23,951 bases of DNA from positions 1 through 23,951 of the forward strand of contig CAXTCI010000074.1 in NCBI GenBank assembly GCA_964242325.1. The letters run 5' to 3'. The notes below the pieces were generated by a model. That model made no database searches. It was not told the origin of the DNA and saw nothing but the letters and a program-made list of their open reading frames with translations. Shown one piece after another: positions 8,222 through 17,792 of the stretch; position 1 is the first letter of the stretch; every line of letters starts with the position of its first letter. The translations under genes and the position numbers were made by a program. The stretch comes from DASWOJ01 sp964242325. GTDB lineage: Bacteria; Pseudomonadota; Alphaproteobacteria; Acetobacterales; Acetobacteraceae.

Positions 8222-9991
8222 TTGACCCTGCACCAGGCCGAAGCCTTTGCGATCGTGGTCCTCATGCTTGGGCTTTTTGCGTCGGACAGGCTACGCTACG
8301 ACCTCGTCGCCACCCTAGCGCTTTCGGCCGCCGCGCTGACCGGCATCGTGCCGCGTGAGAAAGCGTTCGAGGGTTTCGCCAATCCTGTCATCATCATCAT
8401 CGCCTCCGTCTTGGTGCTTGGCCAGGCCATTGCAGCATCTGGCGTCATCGAGGGCGCGATGCGCCGGGTGCTCACGCGGCTAGGCACCACTTCGCTGCAG
8501 GTCGGCGCCCTGACAGCCTGCGTGACCTTCTTGTCGGCATTCATGAAAAACGTCGGCACGCTGGGCATCTTCATGCCGATCGCCATCCAGACTGCGGCGC
8601 GCAGCAAGCGTCCGGCGTCGCTCTACCTGATGCCGCTCGCCTTCGGCTCCCTCGCTGGCGGCACCATCACCCAGATCGGCACGTCGCCGAACCTGCTGAT
8701 CTCCGCGGTGCGCCAGGAAACGCAGGGCAGGCCGTTCACGCTGTTCGATTTTACTCCGGTGGGCCTGCCGCTTTCGGTCGTGGCGGTCGTCTTCCTGACA
8801 TTCGGGTGGCGGCTGATACCCAAGGGGCGCACTGGCCAGGCATCGGCCGGGCAAAGGTTCGAGATCGAGCGATACACGAGCGAGGTCCAGCTGCGTCCGG
8901 ACTCGCCATTGGCAGACAAAACCGTCGGCGACCTTGAGGCGCTCGGCGATGTGGTCGTGTCGGCGATCATCCGGGAAGGACAGGGCCGCAACATCCCGGG
9001 GCGCCACTGGGCGCTGCACGCGGACGATCTGCTGGTCCTGCAGGGCGACCCAGTCGCGCTGACGCCGGTGATTGACCAGGGTGGGCTGGAGTTGCTCGGC
9101 GCCGTCGAGCTGCCGGCAACCGGGGACAGGGACAACGAGCTTGAGGCGGTGGAGGCCGTCATCACCGAGGGATCCTTGATGGTCGACCGGACGATGGAAA
9201 CACTCCGGTTGCGGCAGCGCTACGAGGTGAACGTGTTGGCAATCGGGCGCAGCGGGCACCAAATCAGGGACCGGTTGCGCGCCACCCGCTTCAACGTCGG
9301 CGATGTCGTGGTGATCCAGGGCCGCAGGCGCGGGCTGACGGACGTGCTGGCGCAGCTCGGTTGCCTGCCGCTGGCCGAGCGCAATCTGGCATTGGGCCAG
9401 CAACGGCCCCGGCTGCTGCCGGTCGGCATCCTGGTGGCCGCCATCATCGCCATCGCGATGCACCTGGTGCCGGCCGAGGTGGCGTTCTTCCTTGCAGCCG
9501 TGCTCGTCGTGCTGTTCCGCGTGCTCAGCCCCAAACAGGCTTACGATGCCGTGGATTGGCCGATTGTGGTCATGCTGGGCAGCCTGATCCCGGTTGGGGA
9601 GGCGCTGAAGGACACTGGCGCGGCGGGGCTGATTGGCAACGTGCTCACCGTGGCCGCGGCCCACCTGCCGGGCAGCCTGGCTGTCGCCTTCATCCTGGTG
9701 ACCACCATGCTGGTCACGCCGTTCCTACACCACGCCGCATCCGTGCTGGTCATGGGCCCAGTCGCGGCTGCGGTCGCCGGCAACCTTGGGTTTGGGCCGG
9801 ACGCTTTCCTGATGGCGGTGGCGCTGGGGGCGTCGTGCGACTTCCTGACGCCCATCGGCCACCAGAACAACCTTCTGGTCATGGCGCCCGGCGGCTACCG
9901 GTTCAGCGACTACTGGCGCCTGGGCCTGCCGCTGTCGTGCATCGTGGTCGGGATGGGCACGTGGCTGATTGTGCAGACTTGGCCGCTGTAG
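8222..9991 (+). CDS. SLC13-family permease with two RCK_C (TrkA-C) domains
   Basis: About 589 residues. N- and C-terminal hydrophobic halves carry the SLC13/DASS signatures: GFANPVIIIIASVLVLGQAI near the start, MKNVGTLGIFMPIAI, GGTITQIGTSPNLLIS (substrate- and sodium-binding SNT-like loop), and in the second half HHAASVLVMGP and LTPIGHQNNLLVM. Between them lie two RCK_C-type domains (SPLADKTVGDLEAL... and VDRTMETLRLRQRY...), as in bacterial SLC13 proteins annotated as sulfate or dicarboxylate/anion transporters. The substrate cannot be named. I choose TTG at 8222 because GGAG (8209-8212) lies 9 nt upstream and it gives the family-like start MTLHQAEAF; a TTG at 8153 in frame is possible. Confidence 0.88.
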   Translation: MTLHQAEAFAIVVLMLGLFASDRLRYDLVATLALSAAALTGIVPREKAFEGFANPVIIIIASVLVLGQAIAASGVIEGAMRRVLTRLGTTSLQVGALTACVTFLSAFMKNVGTLGIFMPIAIQTAARSKRPASLYLMPLAFGSLAGGTITQIGTSPNLLISAVRQETQGRPFTLFDFTPVGLPLSVVAVVFLTFGWRLIPKGRTGQASAGQRFEIERYTSEVQLRPDSPLADKTVGDLEALGDVVVSAIIREGQGRNIPGRHWALHADDLLVLQGDPVALTPVIDQGGLELLGAVELPATGDRDNELEAVEAVITEGSLMVDRTMETLRLRQRYEVNVLAIGRSGHQIRDRLRATRFNVGDVVVIQGRRRGLTDVLAQLGCLPLAERNLALGQQRPRLLPVGILVAAIIAIAMHLVPAEVAFFLAAVLVVLFRVLSPKQAYDAVDWPIVVMLGSLIPVGEALKDTGAAGLIGNVLTVAAAHLPGSLAVAFILVTTMLVTPFLHHAASVLVMGPVAAAVAGNLGFGPDAFLMAVALGASCDFLTPIGHQNNLLVMAPGGYRFSDYWRLGLPLSCIVVGMGTWLIVQTWPL

Positions 9992-10024
9992 GAGGGCGGC
10001 GGTCTTACAAGAGCGAACAGAACG

Positions 10025-10122
10025 CGGTCGTTGCGAGAGGCGCAGCGACGCGGCAATGCAGGGCGGCAGGGGCCGTGCTGGCGGCCCTGGCTTGCCACGC
10101 CGCAAACGGCTCGCAATGACGG
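10025..10122. repeat. Palindromic dispersed-repeat-like element (MITE/REP type)
   Basis: About 98 bp forming an imperfect inverted repeat. The left arm begins CGGTCGTTGCGAG and the complement of the right arm begins CCGTCATTGCGAG; both arms then carry a GGCAA..CAGGG stretch. The tip holds a perfect 6-bp hairpin, GGGCCG (10070-10075) and CGGCCC (10082-10087). The GTCATTGCGAG core resembles a dispersed intergenic repeat often seen in alphaproteobacteria. It lies between convergent permease and gshA genes and could also act as a bidirectional terminator. Just right of it, AAGAGCC (10144-10150) pairs with GGCTCTT (10189-10195), a weak candidate hairpin after the gshA stop. Confidence 0.65.
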
Positions 10123-10197
10123 CTAGCAGTGGAGGTCAGTGCGAAGAGCCGTTGGTATAAGCAGGCCGCGGTTGGTTTGGCGGCTGCGGGCTCTTGG

Positions 10198-11580
10198 CTA
10201 CACCGCCGCCTCGGCAAAGATGCGGGATGCGTCGCCGGCCCACTCGCCCCGGTATCGGTCCAACCAGTGCTCCGCCTGGGTCGGCCCGCCGTCCAGTAGG
10301 GGCAGCAGCGGAGCCAGGTGGCGCCGCTCGTCTCTGCCGTCCCCATCCGGGCAAGCGCGGGCGCGCAGCCCATCCTCGGCGATGGCCACGGCATCCCTCG
10401 CCAAGTCGCGCAGGGTGCCGCCGGGCCAGGGCGTATCCAGGGCCAGGCGCGGCACCTCCGAGCGTATGGCGATGTAGGCGTCCCAGGGCTGGCGGCGCAC
10501 CAGCGCGTCCGCGGCAGCCAGTGCGGCGGGGTCATACAGCAATCCCACCCAGAAGGCGCTCTGTGCCACCATCATGTCCGGACGCCCGGCGTCAGAGCCG
10601 CGCATCTCCAGGAAACGCTTGACCCGCACGTCGGTGAAGGCCGTCGTCATGTGATCGGCGAAGTCGCCCAGCGTAGCCGGGCCAGGCACCATGTTGTGCA
10701 GGTCGCCGTGCATGTAGCGGCGGAACGACTGCCCGGCCATGTCCTGGTAGGCGCCCCCGCGCTCGATGAAGTACATCGGCACATCCAGCAGCCACTCGAC
10801 ATAGCGCTCGAAGCCGAAGCCTTCCTCGAACATCACGGGTGGCATGCCGGAGCGGACGTTGTCCACGTCGGTCCAAACGCGGGCACGGCTGGACAGGTCG
10901 CCGCTGGGCCGGCCTTCAACGAAGGGAGAGTTGGCGAACAGCGCCGTCGCGACGGGCTGCAAAGCGAGCGCCACGCGCAGCTTCTGCGCCATGTCGGCCT
11001 CGCTAGAGTAGTCCAGGTTGACCTGCACGGTGCAGGTGCGGGTCATCATGTCCAGCCCCCGCTTGCCGACCTGCGGCATGTAACGGCGCATGATGGCGTA
11101 GCGGCCCTTAGGCATCCACGGCATCTCGTCCCGGCGCAGGGTGGGGTGGAAACCCAGGGGCGCGAAGCCGATGCCCAGCGGCTCCGCCACGGCGCGCAGG
11201 CTGGCGAAGTGCCGGTCCAGCTCCGCCGCGGTCTCGTGCAGGGTGCGGACCGTACCGCCCGACAGCTCGAACTGCCCGGCCGGCTCCAACGAGACAGATG
11301 CGCCGCCATGGACGCCGAGTCCCTTCAGGCCGATAGGGTTATCGCCTTCCAGGATCGGCGCCCAACCCTCCGGCTCGGCTGCGGCGATACCGTCCAGCAC
11401 GGCGCGTATGCCATGGGGTTCGTACGGCGGCGGCAGCAGGTCCTTGCCCCAGAAGCCGAACTTCTCGTGCTCGGTGCCGATGCTGTACTCCGATGGTGGC
11501 CTGCAGCCGGCGGCAATGTGGTCGGCCAATTGCTGCACGGAGCCGATCGGCGTGTGGTCGGCGTCTCCGGGGTTCGACAT
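10198..11580 (-). CDS. gshA: Glutamate-cysteine ligase (proteobacterial/plant type)
   Basis: A 460-residue enzyme that joins glutamate and cysteine, the first step of glutathione synthesis in the cytoplasm. Signatures of the GCS2 family as found in alphaproteobacteria and plants: SEYSIGTEHEKFGF near the N-terminus (ATP/Mg2+ Glu residues), LSGGTVRTLHETAAELDRH, MPKGRYAIMRRYMPQVGKRGLDMMTRTCTVQVN-type core and the FRRYMHGDL segment. Length is usual. The ATG at 11580 (MSNPGDAD) is chosen; an ATG at 11592 and a GTG at 11613 are alternatives in frame. It stands alone; the gap to recJ is about 200 bp and I see no assignable promoter in it. Confidence 0.94.
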   Translation of the reverse strand: MSNPGDADHTPIGSVQQLADHIAAGCRPPSEYSIGTEHEKFGFWGKDLLPPPYEPHGIRAVLDGIAAAEPEGWAPILEGDNPIGLKGLGVHGGASVSLEPAGQFELSGGTVRTLHETAAELDRHFASLRAVAEPLGIGFAPLGFHPTLRRDEMPWMPKGRYAIMRRYMPQVGKRGLDMMTRTCTVQVNLDYSSEADMAQKLRVALALQPVATALFANSPFVEGRPSGDLSSRARVWTDVDNVRSGMPPVMFEEGFGFERYVEWLLDVPMYFIERGGAYQDMAGQSFRRYMHGDLHNMVPGPATLGDFADHMTTAFTDVRVKRFLEMRGSDAGRPDMMVAQSAFWVGLLYDPAALAAADALVRRQPWDAYIAIRSEVPRLALDTPWPGGTLRDLARDAVAIAEDGLRARACPDGDGRDERRHLAPLLPLLDGGPTQAEHWLDRYRGEWAGDASRIFAEAAV

Positions 11581-11781
11581 GTCGTTGGGCATCCTGCGTG
11601 GCGGGCCGCACACGAAGGGGCGACGGGCATGTTGTCAAGCCGGGGTAGGAGGTTGGCGTCCTGCTCCGAGGTGGGATGGCTGGATGTGAAGTGAAGGGAC
11701 CGTCACTCCACGGCAGCACTGCCGTCAATCATCCACAAACGCGTCGGGATGACCAGGGATCAGAGTCGAAAGCCGCCTGCA

Positions 11782-13431
11782 TCACACCGCCCGCGCCGCG
11801 TCCGCGACGAAGAACCCGGCGGACACCGTGCCGTTCCATTCCTCCGCCCGCAGGTGCCCGGCCAAGTGCAGCGGGGCGCCAGGCGTCAGCAGCGCGTCGG
11901 CCAGCGCGCCATTGCCGGCCCGGAACAGCAGCGTTTTCAGGCGGGGGCCGCCGCCCTCCCCTTGCACATAGGCGCGCACCGTCCCGCCCTCTTTGCCAAT
12001 CCGGTCGGCGCGGACGACCTGGGCGCGGGGCAGGACGAACACCGGCTCTTCGTTGCCGTTGCCAAAGGGGGATAGCCGGGCAAGCTGCTGCGCCAGGTCC
12101 ACCGTGGCGCCGGGGACGGCCAACGTGCCCTCCACTGCCAGGTCGGCGGCACGTGGCAAGGCGGCGGCGTGCGACAGCCGNNNNNNNNNNNNNNNNNNNN
12201 NNNNNNNNNNNNNNNNNNNNNNNNNNNNNNNNNNNNNNNNNNNNNNNNNNNNNNNNNNNNNNNNNNNNNNNNNNNNNNNNGCGACGATGCCGACGACGCC
12301 GGGATGCCAGCCCTCGCCGTGCACCAGCAGGGCGGCGTGCCCGGCTACCGACTGCTCCGCGGCCTGGGCCAGCGCCGAGTCCAGCATTGCGGCCTCGACC
12401 TGCTGGCGGTTGCGGTTGGTGGTGTCCAGGGTTTGCGCCAGGGCGCGGGCCTCCACGGGATCGTCGGACAGCAGCAGGCGCAGCCCAAGGTCGGAGGTGC
12501 TGATGCGCCCGGCGGCGTTGATGCGCGGTCCCAGGGCGAAGCCGCAGGTGAAAGCGGTCGGCAGGTCGCGCGCCGCCGCAGCCTCCAGCAGCGCGGCGAT
12601 GCCGGGCCGGGCGCGCCGGGCCATGACACGCAGGCCCTGTACGACGAGCGCCCGGTTTAGCCCGGTTAATGGCATCACGTCGCAGACGGTTGCCAGCGCC
12701 ACCAAGTCCAGCAAGTCCTTGAGGTCCGGCTCCGGCCGCCCAGCAAAATGTCCGGCCCGGCGCAGCGCCCGCAGGGTGGCGACTGCCGCCAGGAAGGCGA
12801 TGGCGGCGGCGCATACGCTCCCCAGCCCGCTGGTGCAGTCGGCGCGGTTGGGGTTCACCGTCGCCAGCACCGGGGGAGGCGGCCCTTCGGCGACGTGGTG
12901 GTCCAGCACGACCACGTCCGCCCGGCCCTGCACGGCCGCCAGGGCCGCCGCGGCGGCGGTGCCGCAGTCCACGCAAACGACCAGGGTGGCGCCTCGGTCG
13001 GCGAGGGACTGCAGAGCCGGTCCGTTGGGGCCATAGCCCTCCAGCAAGCGATCGGGCACGTGGGTCATCACCGTGCAGCCCAGGGTCCGCAGCACGGTCG
13101 TCATGATGGCGGCGCTGCATGCGCCGTCCACGTCGTAGTCGCCGAACACCGCGACGGTTTCCCCCCGCTGCACCGCCGCCGCCAGCCTGGCCGCGGCGGC
13201 GTCCATGTCTTGCAACACCGAGGGGTCCGGCAACAGGGCGCGCAGGGTCGGCTCCATGAAATGCGCGGCGTCGTCCAGGCCGATGCCGCGGGCGGCCAGC
13301 AGCCGGCCGAGTAGTTCCGGCAGGGCGAGGCGCTGGGCAATACCGAGGCCCAGCCGATCCTCGGCCTGGCGCCACAGCCAGCGGCGTCCGGTCAGGCTGG
13401 ATTCGATGTTCAAGGGGCTGGCGTGGCTCAA
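11782..13431 (-). CDS. recJ: Single-stranded-DNA exonuclease RecJ (interrupted by an assembly gap)
   Basis: A 5'-3' single-strand DNA exonuclease of recombination and mismatch repair. DHH-family motifs are clear: FGDYDVDGACSAA (about 97-108), VVCVDCGT, VVVLDHHVAEG (DHH at 177-179), NPNRADC, and LGPRINAAGRI, then GWHPGVVGIV just before 100 Ns. After the gap come LSPFGNGNEEPVFV and the OB-like C-terminus. Comparison with RecJ from memory suggests about 75-80 residues are missing, including the DHHA1 GGH motif, so the 100 Ns are a placeholder. A TTG at 13431 has a GAGG 5 nt upstream; TTG 13413 or an upstream start up to 13569 cannot be excluded. It is last in the minus-strand run after glpX. Confidence 0.92.
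   Translation of the reverse strand: MSHASPLNIESSLTGRRWLWRQAEDRLGLGIAQRLALPELLGRLLAARGIGLDDAAHFMEPTLRALLPDPSVLQDMDAAAARLAAAVQRGETVAVFGDYDVDGACSAAIMTTVLRTLGCTVMTHVPDRLLEGYGPNGPALQSLADRGATLVVCVDCGTAAAAALAAVQGRADVVVLDHHVAEGPPPPVLATVNPNRADCTSGLGSVCAAAIAFLAAVATLRALRRAGHFAGRPEPDLKDLLDLVALATVCDVMPLTGLNRALVVQGLRVMARRARPGIAALLEAAAARDLPTAFTCGFALGPRINAAGRISTSDLGLRLLLSDDPVEARALAQTLDTTNRNRQQVEAAMLDSALAQAAEQSVAGHAALLVHGEGWHPGVVGIVXXXXXXXXXXXXXXXXXXXXXXXXXXXXXXXXXXRLSHAAALPRAADLAVEGTLAVPGATVDLAQQLARLSPFGNGNEEPVFVLPRAQVVRADRIGKEGGTVRAYVQGEGGGPRLKTLLFRAGNGALADALLTPGAPLHLAGHLRAEEWNGTVSAGFFVADAARAV
12181..12280. other. Assembly gap of exactly 100 Ns inside recJ
   Basis: A run of 100 unspecified bases, the usual fixed-length scaffold placeholder. 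The recJ reading frame on both sides happens to agree in register, but the true missing length is probably longer (see recJ). Confidence 0.99.
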
Positions 13432-13820
13432 GTGGTCCTCATACGCGTGCTGGCCGCGCTGCCGGCGTTGGCGTCGCAGGCCGCTTGCGATGTGGCGGCC
13501 GAGGGTCCGCCAGGGCCGAATCGTGGTCTGCGCGCCCTCTGGATTGCCGTGTCGCAACGCATCCCGCAATGCCGATCAGGAGTTGATCCGCTTGTGGAAC
13601 CTATAAGTCAGGGATGCACCGCACGTGGGTGTCCTGCTCCCTCTCCCTCCGGAAGAGGGTTGGGGTGAGGGGGTCTTGGCTTGCGGACCGAGGCACGCCG
13701 GCGCCGCTGGACCGAGGCCCATTGCGGCATAGGACGGCGCTTTCCCGCCCCCTCACCCCAACCCTCTCCCGGCGGGAGAGGGAGCAGGAGCATAGGTCCC
13801 AAGTCCGGGCCGGCGGCGGC
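13432..13820. other. Gene-free interval between glpX and recJ
   Basis: About 390 bp. The part next to glpX is filled by the inverted-repeat pair at 13632-13789. The part next to recJ (13432-13631) has an open minus-strand frame continuous with recJ, without recognisable protein similarity, and no promoter I can assign with confidence. Confidence 0.6.
13632..13789. repeat. Inverted pair of 42-bp GC-rich dispersed-type repeats
   Basis: Copy one (13632-13673) and the reverse complement of copy two (13748-13789) agree at 40 of 42 positions; both begin TCCTGCTCCCTCTCCC and end GGTTGGGGTGAGGGGG. The spacer is 74 bp. Copy two contains a perfect 9-bp hairpin (CCCTCTCCC, loop GCC, GGGAGAGGG); copy one has one mismatch in it. 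This CCCTCTCCC-GCC-GGGAGAGGGTTGGGGTGAGGG unit is a widespread intergenic repeat in proteobacteria. The whole pair can fold into one long hairpin between glpX and recJ. Confidence 0.85.
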
Positions 13821-14807
13821 CTATTCCGGCTGCCAGGTCTTGGTGGCGAAGTTATGGTTCGCCTCGATGTAGCGAACCGTGCCGGACTTGCTGCGCATCA
13901 CCATCGAGTGCGTGAAGGCGCCGGTCCCGAACCGCCGCACGCCCTTGAGCATCGCCCCGGAGGTAACGCCGGTGGCGGCGAACATCACATCGCCGCTCGC
14001 CATCTCGGACACGGTATACTTGTGGGAATGGTTGGTGACGCCCATGCCGGTCGCGCGCTCCCGCTGGGCGTCGTCCTCATACATTAGGCGCCCCTGCATT
14101 TGCCCGCCGATACAGCGCAGGGCGGCGGCGGCGAGCACGCCCTCCGGCGCGCCGCCGCTGCCCATGTAGATGTCTACCCCGCCCTCCGGCATCGCTGCGG
14201 CAATCACCCCGGCTACGTCGCCGTCGCCTAGCAGCATGATGCGGGCGCCAGCGGAACGGCAGCCCTCCATCAAGTGTTCGTGCCGCTCCCGCTCCAGCAT
14301 GCAGACCACGATGTCGTTCACCGAACGGCCCTTGGCCCGCGCCAAGGCGCGCAGGTTCTCGCCCACGGTGGCATCGAGATCCACGATCCCATCCGGAAGG
14401 CCCGGCCCGACGGCGATCTTGTCCATGTAGATGTCGGGGGCGTGCAGGAAGTTGCCGCGCTCCGCCAGCGCCACCACGGCGATTGCGTTGGGGCCACCCT
14501 TTGCCGTGAGGTTGGTGCCCTCCAGCGGGTCCACGGCGATGTCCATGGCCGGGCCGCCGGCACCGACACGCTCACCGATATACAGCATCGGCGCCTCGTC
14601 CATCTCGCCCTCGCCGATGACCACCGTGCCCTCGATGGCAACGCTGTCGAAGGCGCGGCGCATCGCCTCAACCGCGGCGCCATCGGCCTCGTTCTTCTGG
14701 CCGCGGCCCATCCAGCGCGACGCGGCGAGCGCGGCCGCCTCCGTCACGCGGACCAGGTCCAGCGCGAGGTTGCGGTCAAGGCTGATCTCGGGCTTCGTGC
14801 TGGTCAT
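13821..14807 (-). CDS. glpX: Class II fructose-1,6-bisphosphatase
   Basis: A 328-residue GlpX-type enzyme that dephosphorylates fructose 1,6-bisphosphate in gluconeogenesis (some homologues also act on sedoheptulose 1,7-bisphosphate). Signatures: GEGEMDEAPML (65-75), MDIAVDPLEGTNL (88-100) with metal-binding Asp/Glu, then GDGDVAGVIA and a YMGSGGAPEGVLAA stretch. Length is normal. The ATG at 14807 has AAGGA (14816-14820) 8 nt upstream. Its ATG overlaps the stop of the unknown upstream ORF (ATGA), so translation may be coupled. hom, glpX and recJ lie in the same direction. Confidence 0.96.
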   Translation of the reverse strand: MTSTKPEISLDRNLALDLVRVTEAAALAASRWMGRGQKNEADGAAVEAMRRAFDSVAIEGTVVIGEGEMDEAPMLYIGERVGAGGPAMDIAVDPLEGTNLTAKGGPNAIAVVALAERGNFLHAPDIYMDKIAVGPGLPDGIVDLDATVGENLRALARAKGRSVNDIVVCMLERERHEHLMEGCRSAGARIMLLGDGDVAGVIAAAMPEGGVDIYMGSGGAPEGVLAAAALRCIGGQMQGRLMYEDDAQRERATGMGVTNHSHKYTVSEMASGDVMFAATGVTSGAMLKGVRRFGTGAFTHSMVMRSKSGTVRYIEANHNFATKTWQPE

Positions 14808-15265
14808 GAGGCGGGTCCTTGGGACAAAGGGAGCATTTTTGAAACGTGTAAACGCGCGCAAAGCAACGAAAATTCGCAGCCGTAGGAGCTGATCAGCACC
14901 ACGGCCAGATGGCCGCTGCATCGGCTCATCAGTTTCCGGGCGTTTGCCTCGTTCCATTGAAGGTTTCGCCAGAATCTCTGAAGCGGCAATTGCGCCGCGA
15001 CGGGATCGGACAGCCTTGCCACGTGAATAGTGTTGACGATGGACCCTTCCCAAAGTTCGGTCACTCGAAGAACCTCGACACCGGAGAAGCGTAGCTGGAC
15101 CGTCTCGTCTTGCAAGTTGGCTATGTTCAGCAGCAAATCCTGCTGTTTAGGAATACTTCCTGGAACGTTACCGTAACTGAAATCCTGGATCGTCCCATCA
15201 CGGTATGCAAAGCCCTGTAGGCAATAGCCATCTGCCAGAAACCACCCCACGTCTGTCAGGTGCAT
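14804..15265 (-). CDS. Unknown protein, low-GC ORF wedged between hom and glpX
   Basis: A 153-residue frame starting MHLTDVGWFLADGYCLQGF. It looks like real protein: alternating beta-like stretches (VQLRFSGVEVLRVTELWEG, about 57-75) and a cysteine-bearing SSYGCEFSLLC segment near 127-137. I do not recognise the family; the pattern recalls small beta-rich proteins of immunity type, but that is only an impression. A hand count gives about 54% GC for 14821-15240, clearly below its neighbours. The ATG at 15265 lies 1 nt past the hom stop without a visible ribosome-binding site, and the TGA overlaps the glpX ATG. The last dozen residues overlap the glpX leader and may be non-native. Likely acquired by transfer. 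Confidence 0.6.
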   Translation of the reverse strand: MHLTDVGWFLADGYCLQGFAYRDGTIQDFSYGNVPGSIPKQQDLLLNIANLQDETVQLRFSGVEVLRVTELWEGSIVNTIHVARLSDPVAAQLPLQRFWRNLQWNEANARKLMSRCSGHLAVVLISSYGCEFSLLCARLHVSKMLPLSQGPAS

Positions 15266-15266
15266 A

Positions 15267-16555
15267 TCACGCCGGCTCGATGCGGATCAGGGCGGGCGGC
15301 TCCAATACGGCGTCCATGGCGGCGATGGCGTCCACGGCACGGCGCATGGCGGCCTCGTTGCATTCGTGCGTCACCAGCACGACTGGCACGGCTTCGCCGG
15401 GTGCGCGTCCCCGCTGGAGCATGCTTTCCAGGCTGACGCCGGCGTCGCGCAGGGCGGCGGTCACGTCGGCGATGACGCCGGGCCGGTCCACGACCATCAG
15501 CCGCAGGTAGTAAGCGCCGTGGTGCGCGGAAATCGGCACGGATGGCAGGCGGCGCAGCGCCGCGCCGGTCGCGCCCCAGGCCGGCGTGCGCCGGTTCTGC
15601 GCCAGGTCAATCAGGTCGGATACTACGGCGCTTGCGGTCGGCCCGGCCCCGGCGCCGCGGCCCTGCAGCATCACCCGCCCGACTGGATCGCCCTCCGCCA
15701 CCACGGCATTGAACACGCCGTCCACCCGGGCGATCGGGTCGGACAGCGGCACCATGCAGGGATGCACCCGCGTCTCGATCCCAGCCTCGGTCCGCCGAGC
15801 GATGCCGAGCAGCTTGATGCGGTAGCCCAGCTCGGCGGCGAAGGCGATGTCCAGCGCCGACACCTGCCGGATGCCCTCGACGTGCACGGCGCCGAAGTCC
15901 ACGGGCTGGTTGAAGGCCAGCGCCGCCAGGATCGCCAGCTTGTGCGCCGCATCCACGCCGTCAATGTCGAAGGCCGGGTCGGCCTCGGCGTAGCCCAACC
16001 GCTGCGCATCGGCCAGCACGTCGGCGAACTCGCGCCCGCCGCGGCCCATCTCGGTCAGGATGTAGTTGCAGGTGCCGTTCAGGATGCCGGCCACCCGGTT
16101 TACCCGGTTGGCAGCCAGGCCCTCGCGCAGCGCCTTGATGACCGGAATGCCGCCGGCGACCGCCGCCTCGAACGCCAAGGCCACGCCGGCCGCCTCTGCC
16201 TGGCTGGCCAGCTCGGCGCCATGCACGGCGATCAGCGCCTTGTTGGCGGTGATGACGGGCTTGCCTGCGGCCAGCGCCGCTTGCACCAGGGCATGCGCCG
16301 GGCCGTCGGAGCCGCCGATCAGCTCGACGACGGCATCCACGCCGGAATCGGACGCCAGGCCGACGGCGTCCTCATACCAGCGCAGCCCGCCCGTGGGCAC
16401 GCCGCGGTCCCGGGTGCGGTCGCGGGCGGACACCGCAACGACTGCGACCGGGCGGCCCGCCCGCGCCTCGATCACCCCGGCGTTGTCGCGAAGCAAACGC
16501 AGCACCCCGGCGCCGACCGTTCCCAGGCCGGCGACCCCAACCGAAAGCGGCTTGG

Positions 16556-16559
<4 letters not shown>
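15267..16559 (-). CDS. hom: Homoserine dehydrogenase
   Basis: A 430-residue NAD(P)-dependent enzyme that reduces aspartate semialdehyde to homoserine, leading to threonine and methionine. Domains in order: Rossmann fold with VGVAGLGTVGAGV (about 7-19), TANKALIAVHG, the catalytic domain with AAVAGGIPVIKALREG, GILNGTCNYILTEM and YAEADPAFDIDGVDAAHKLAILA, and a C-terminal ACT domain (YYLRLMVVDRPGVIADV, about 347-363) that usually senses threonine. The ATG at 16559 overlaps the stop of the aminotransferase gene by 4 nt (ATGA), so the two are coupled. Length is standard for the ACT-containing monofunctional form. Confidence 0.96.
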
Positions 16560-17767
<1,208 letters not shown>

Positions 17768-17792
17768 GGCTTGGCTCGGGGATTTTGGAAAA

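Noticed and set aside
11729..13375. Long minus-strand open frame overlapping recJ in another register
   Set aside because: The translation is Arg/Ala/Gly-rich without motifs, while the recJ frame carries all DHH signatures.
13614..14087. Plus-strand frame through the repeat pair
   Set aside because: Its peptide is the known translation artefact of the CCCTCTCCC/GGGTGAGGG repeat and it then runs antisense to glpX.
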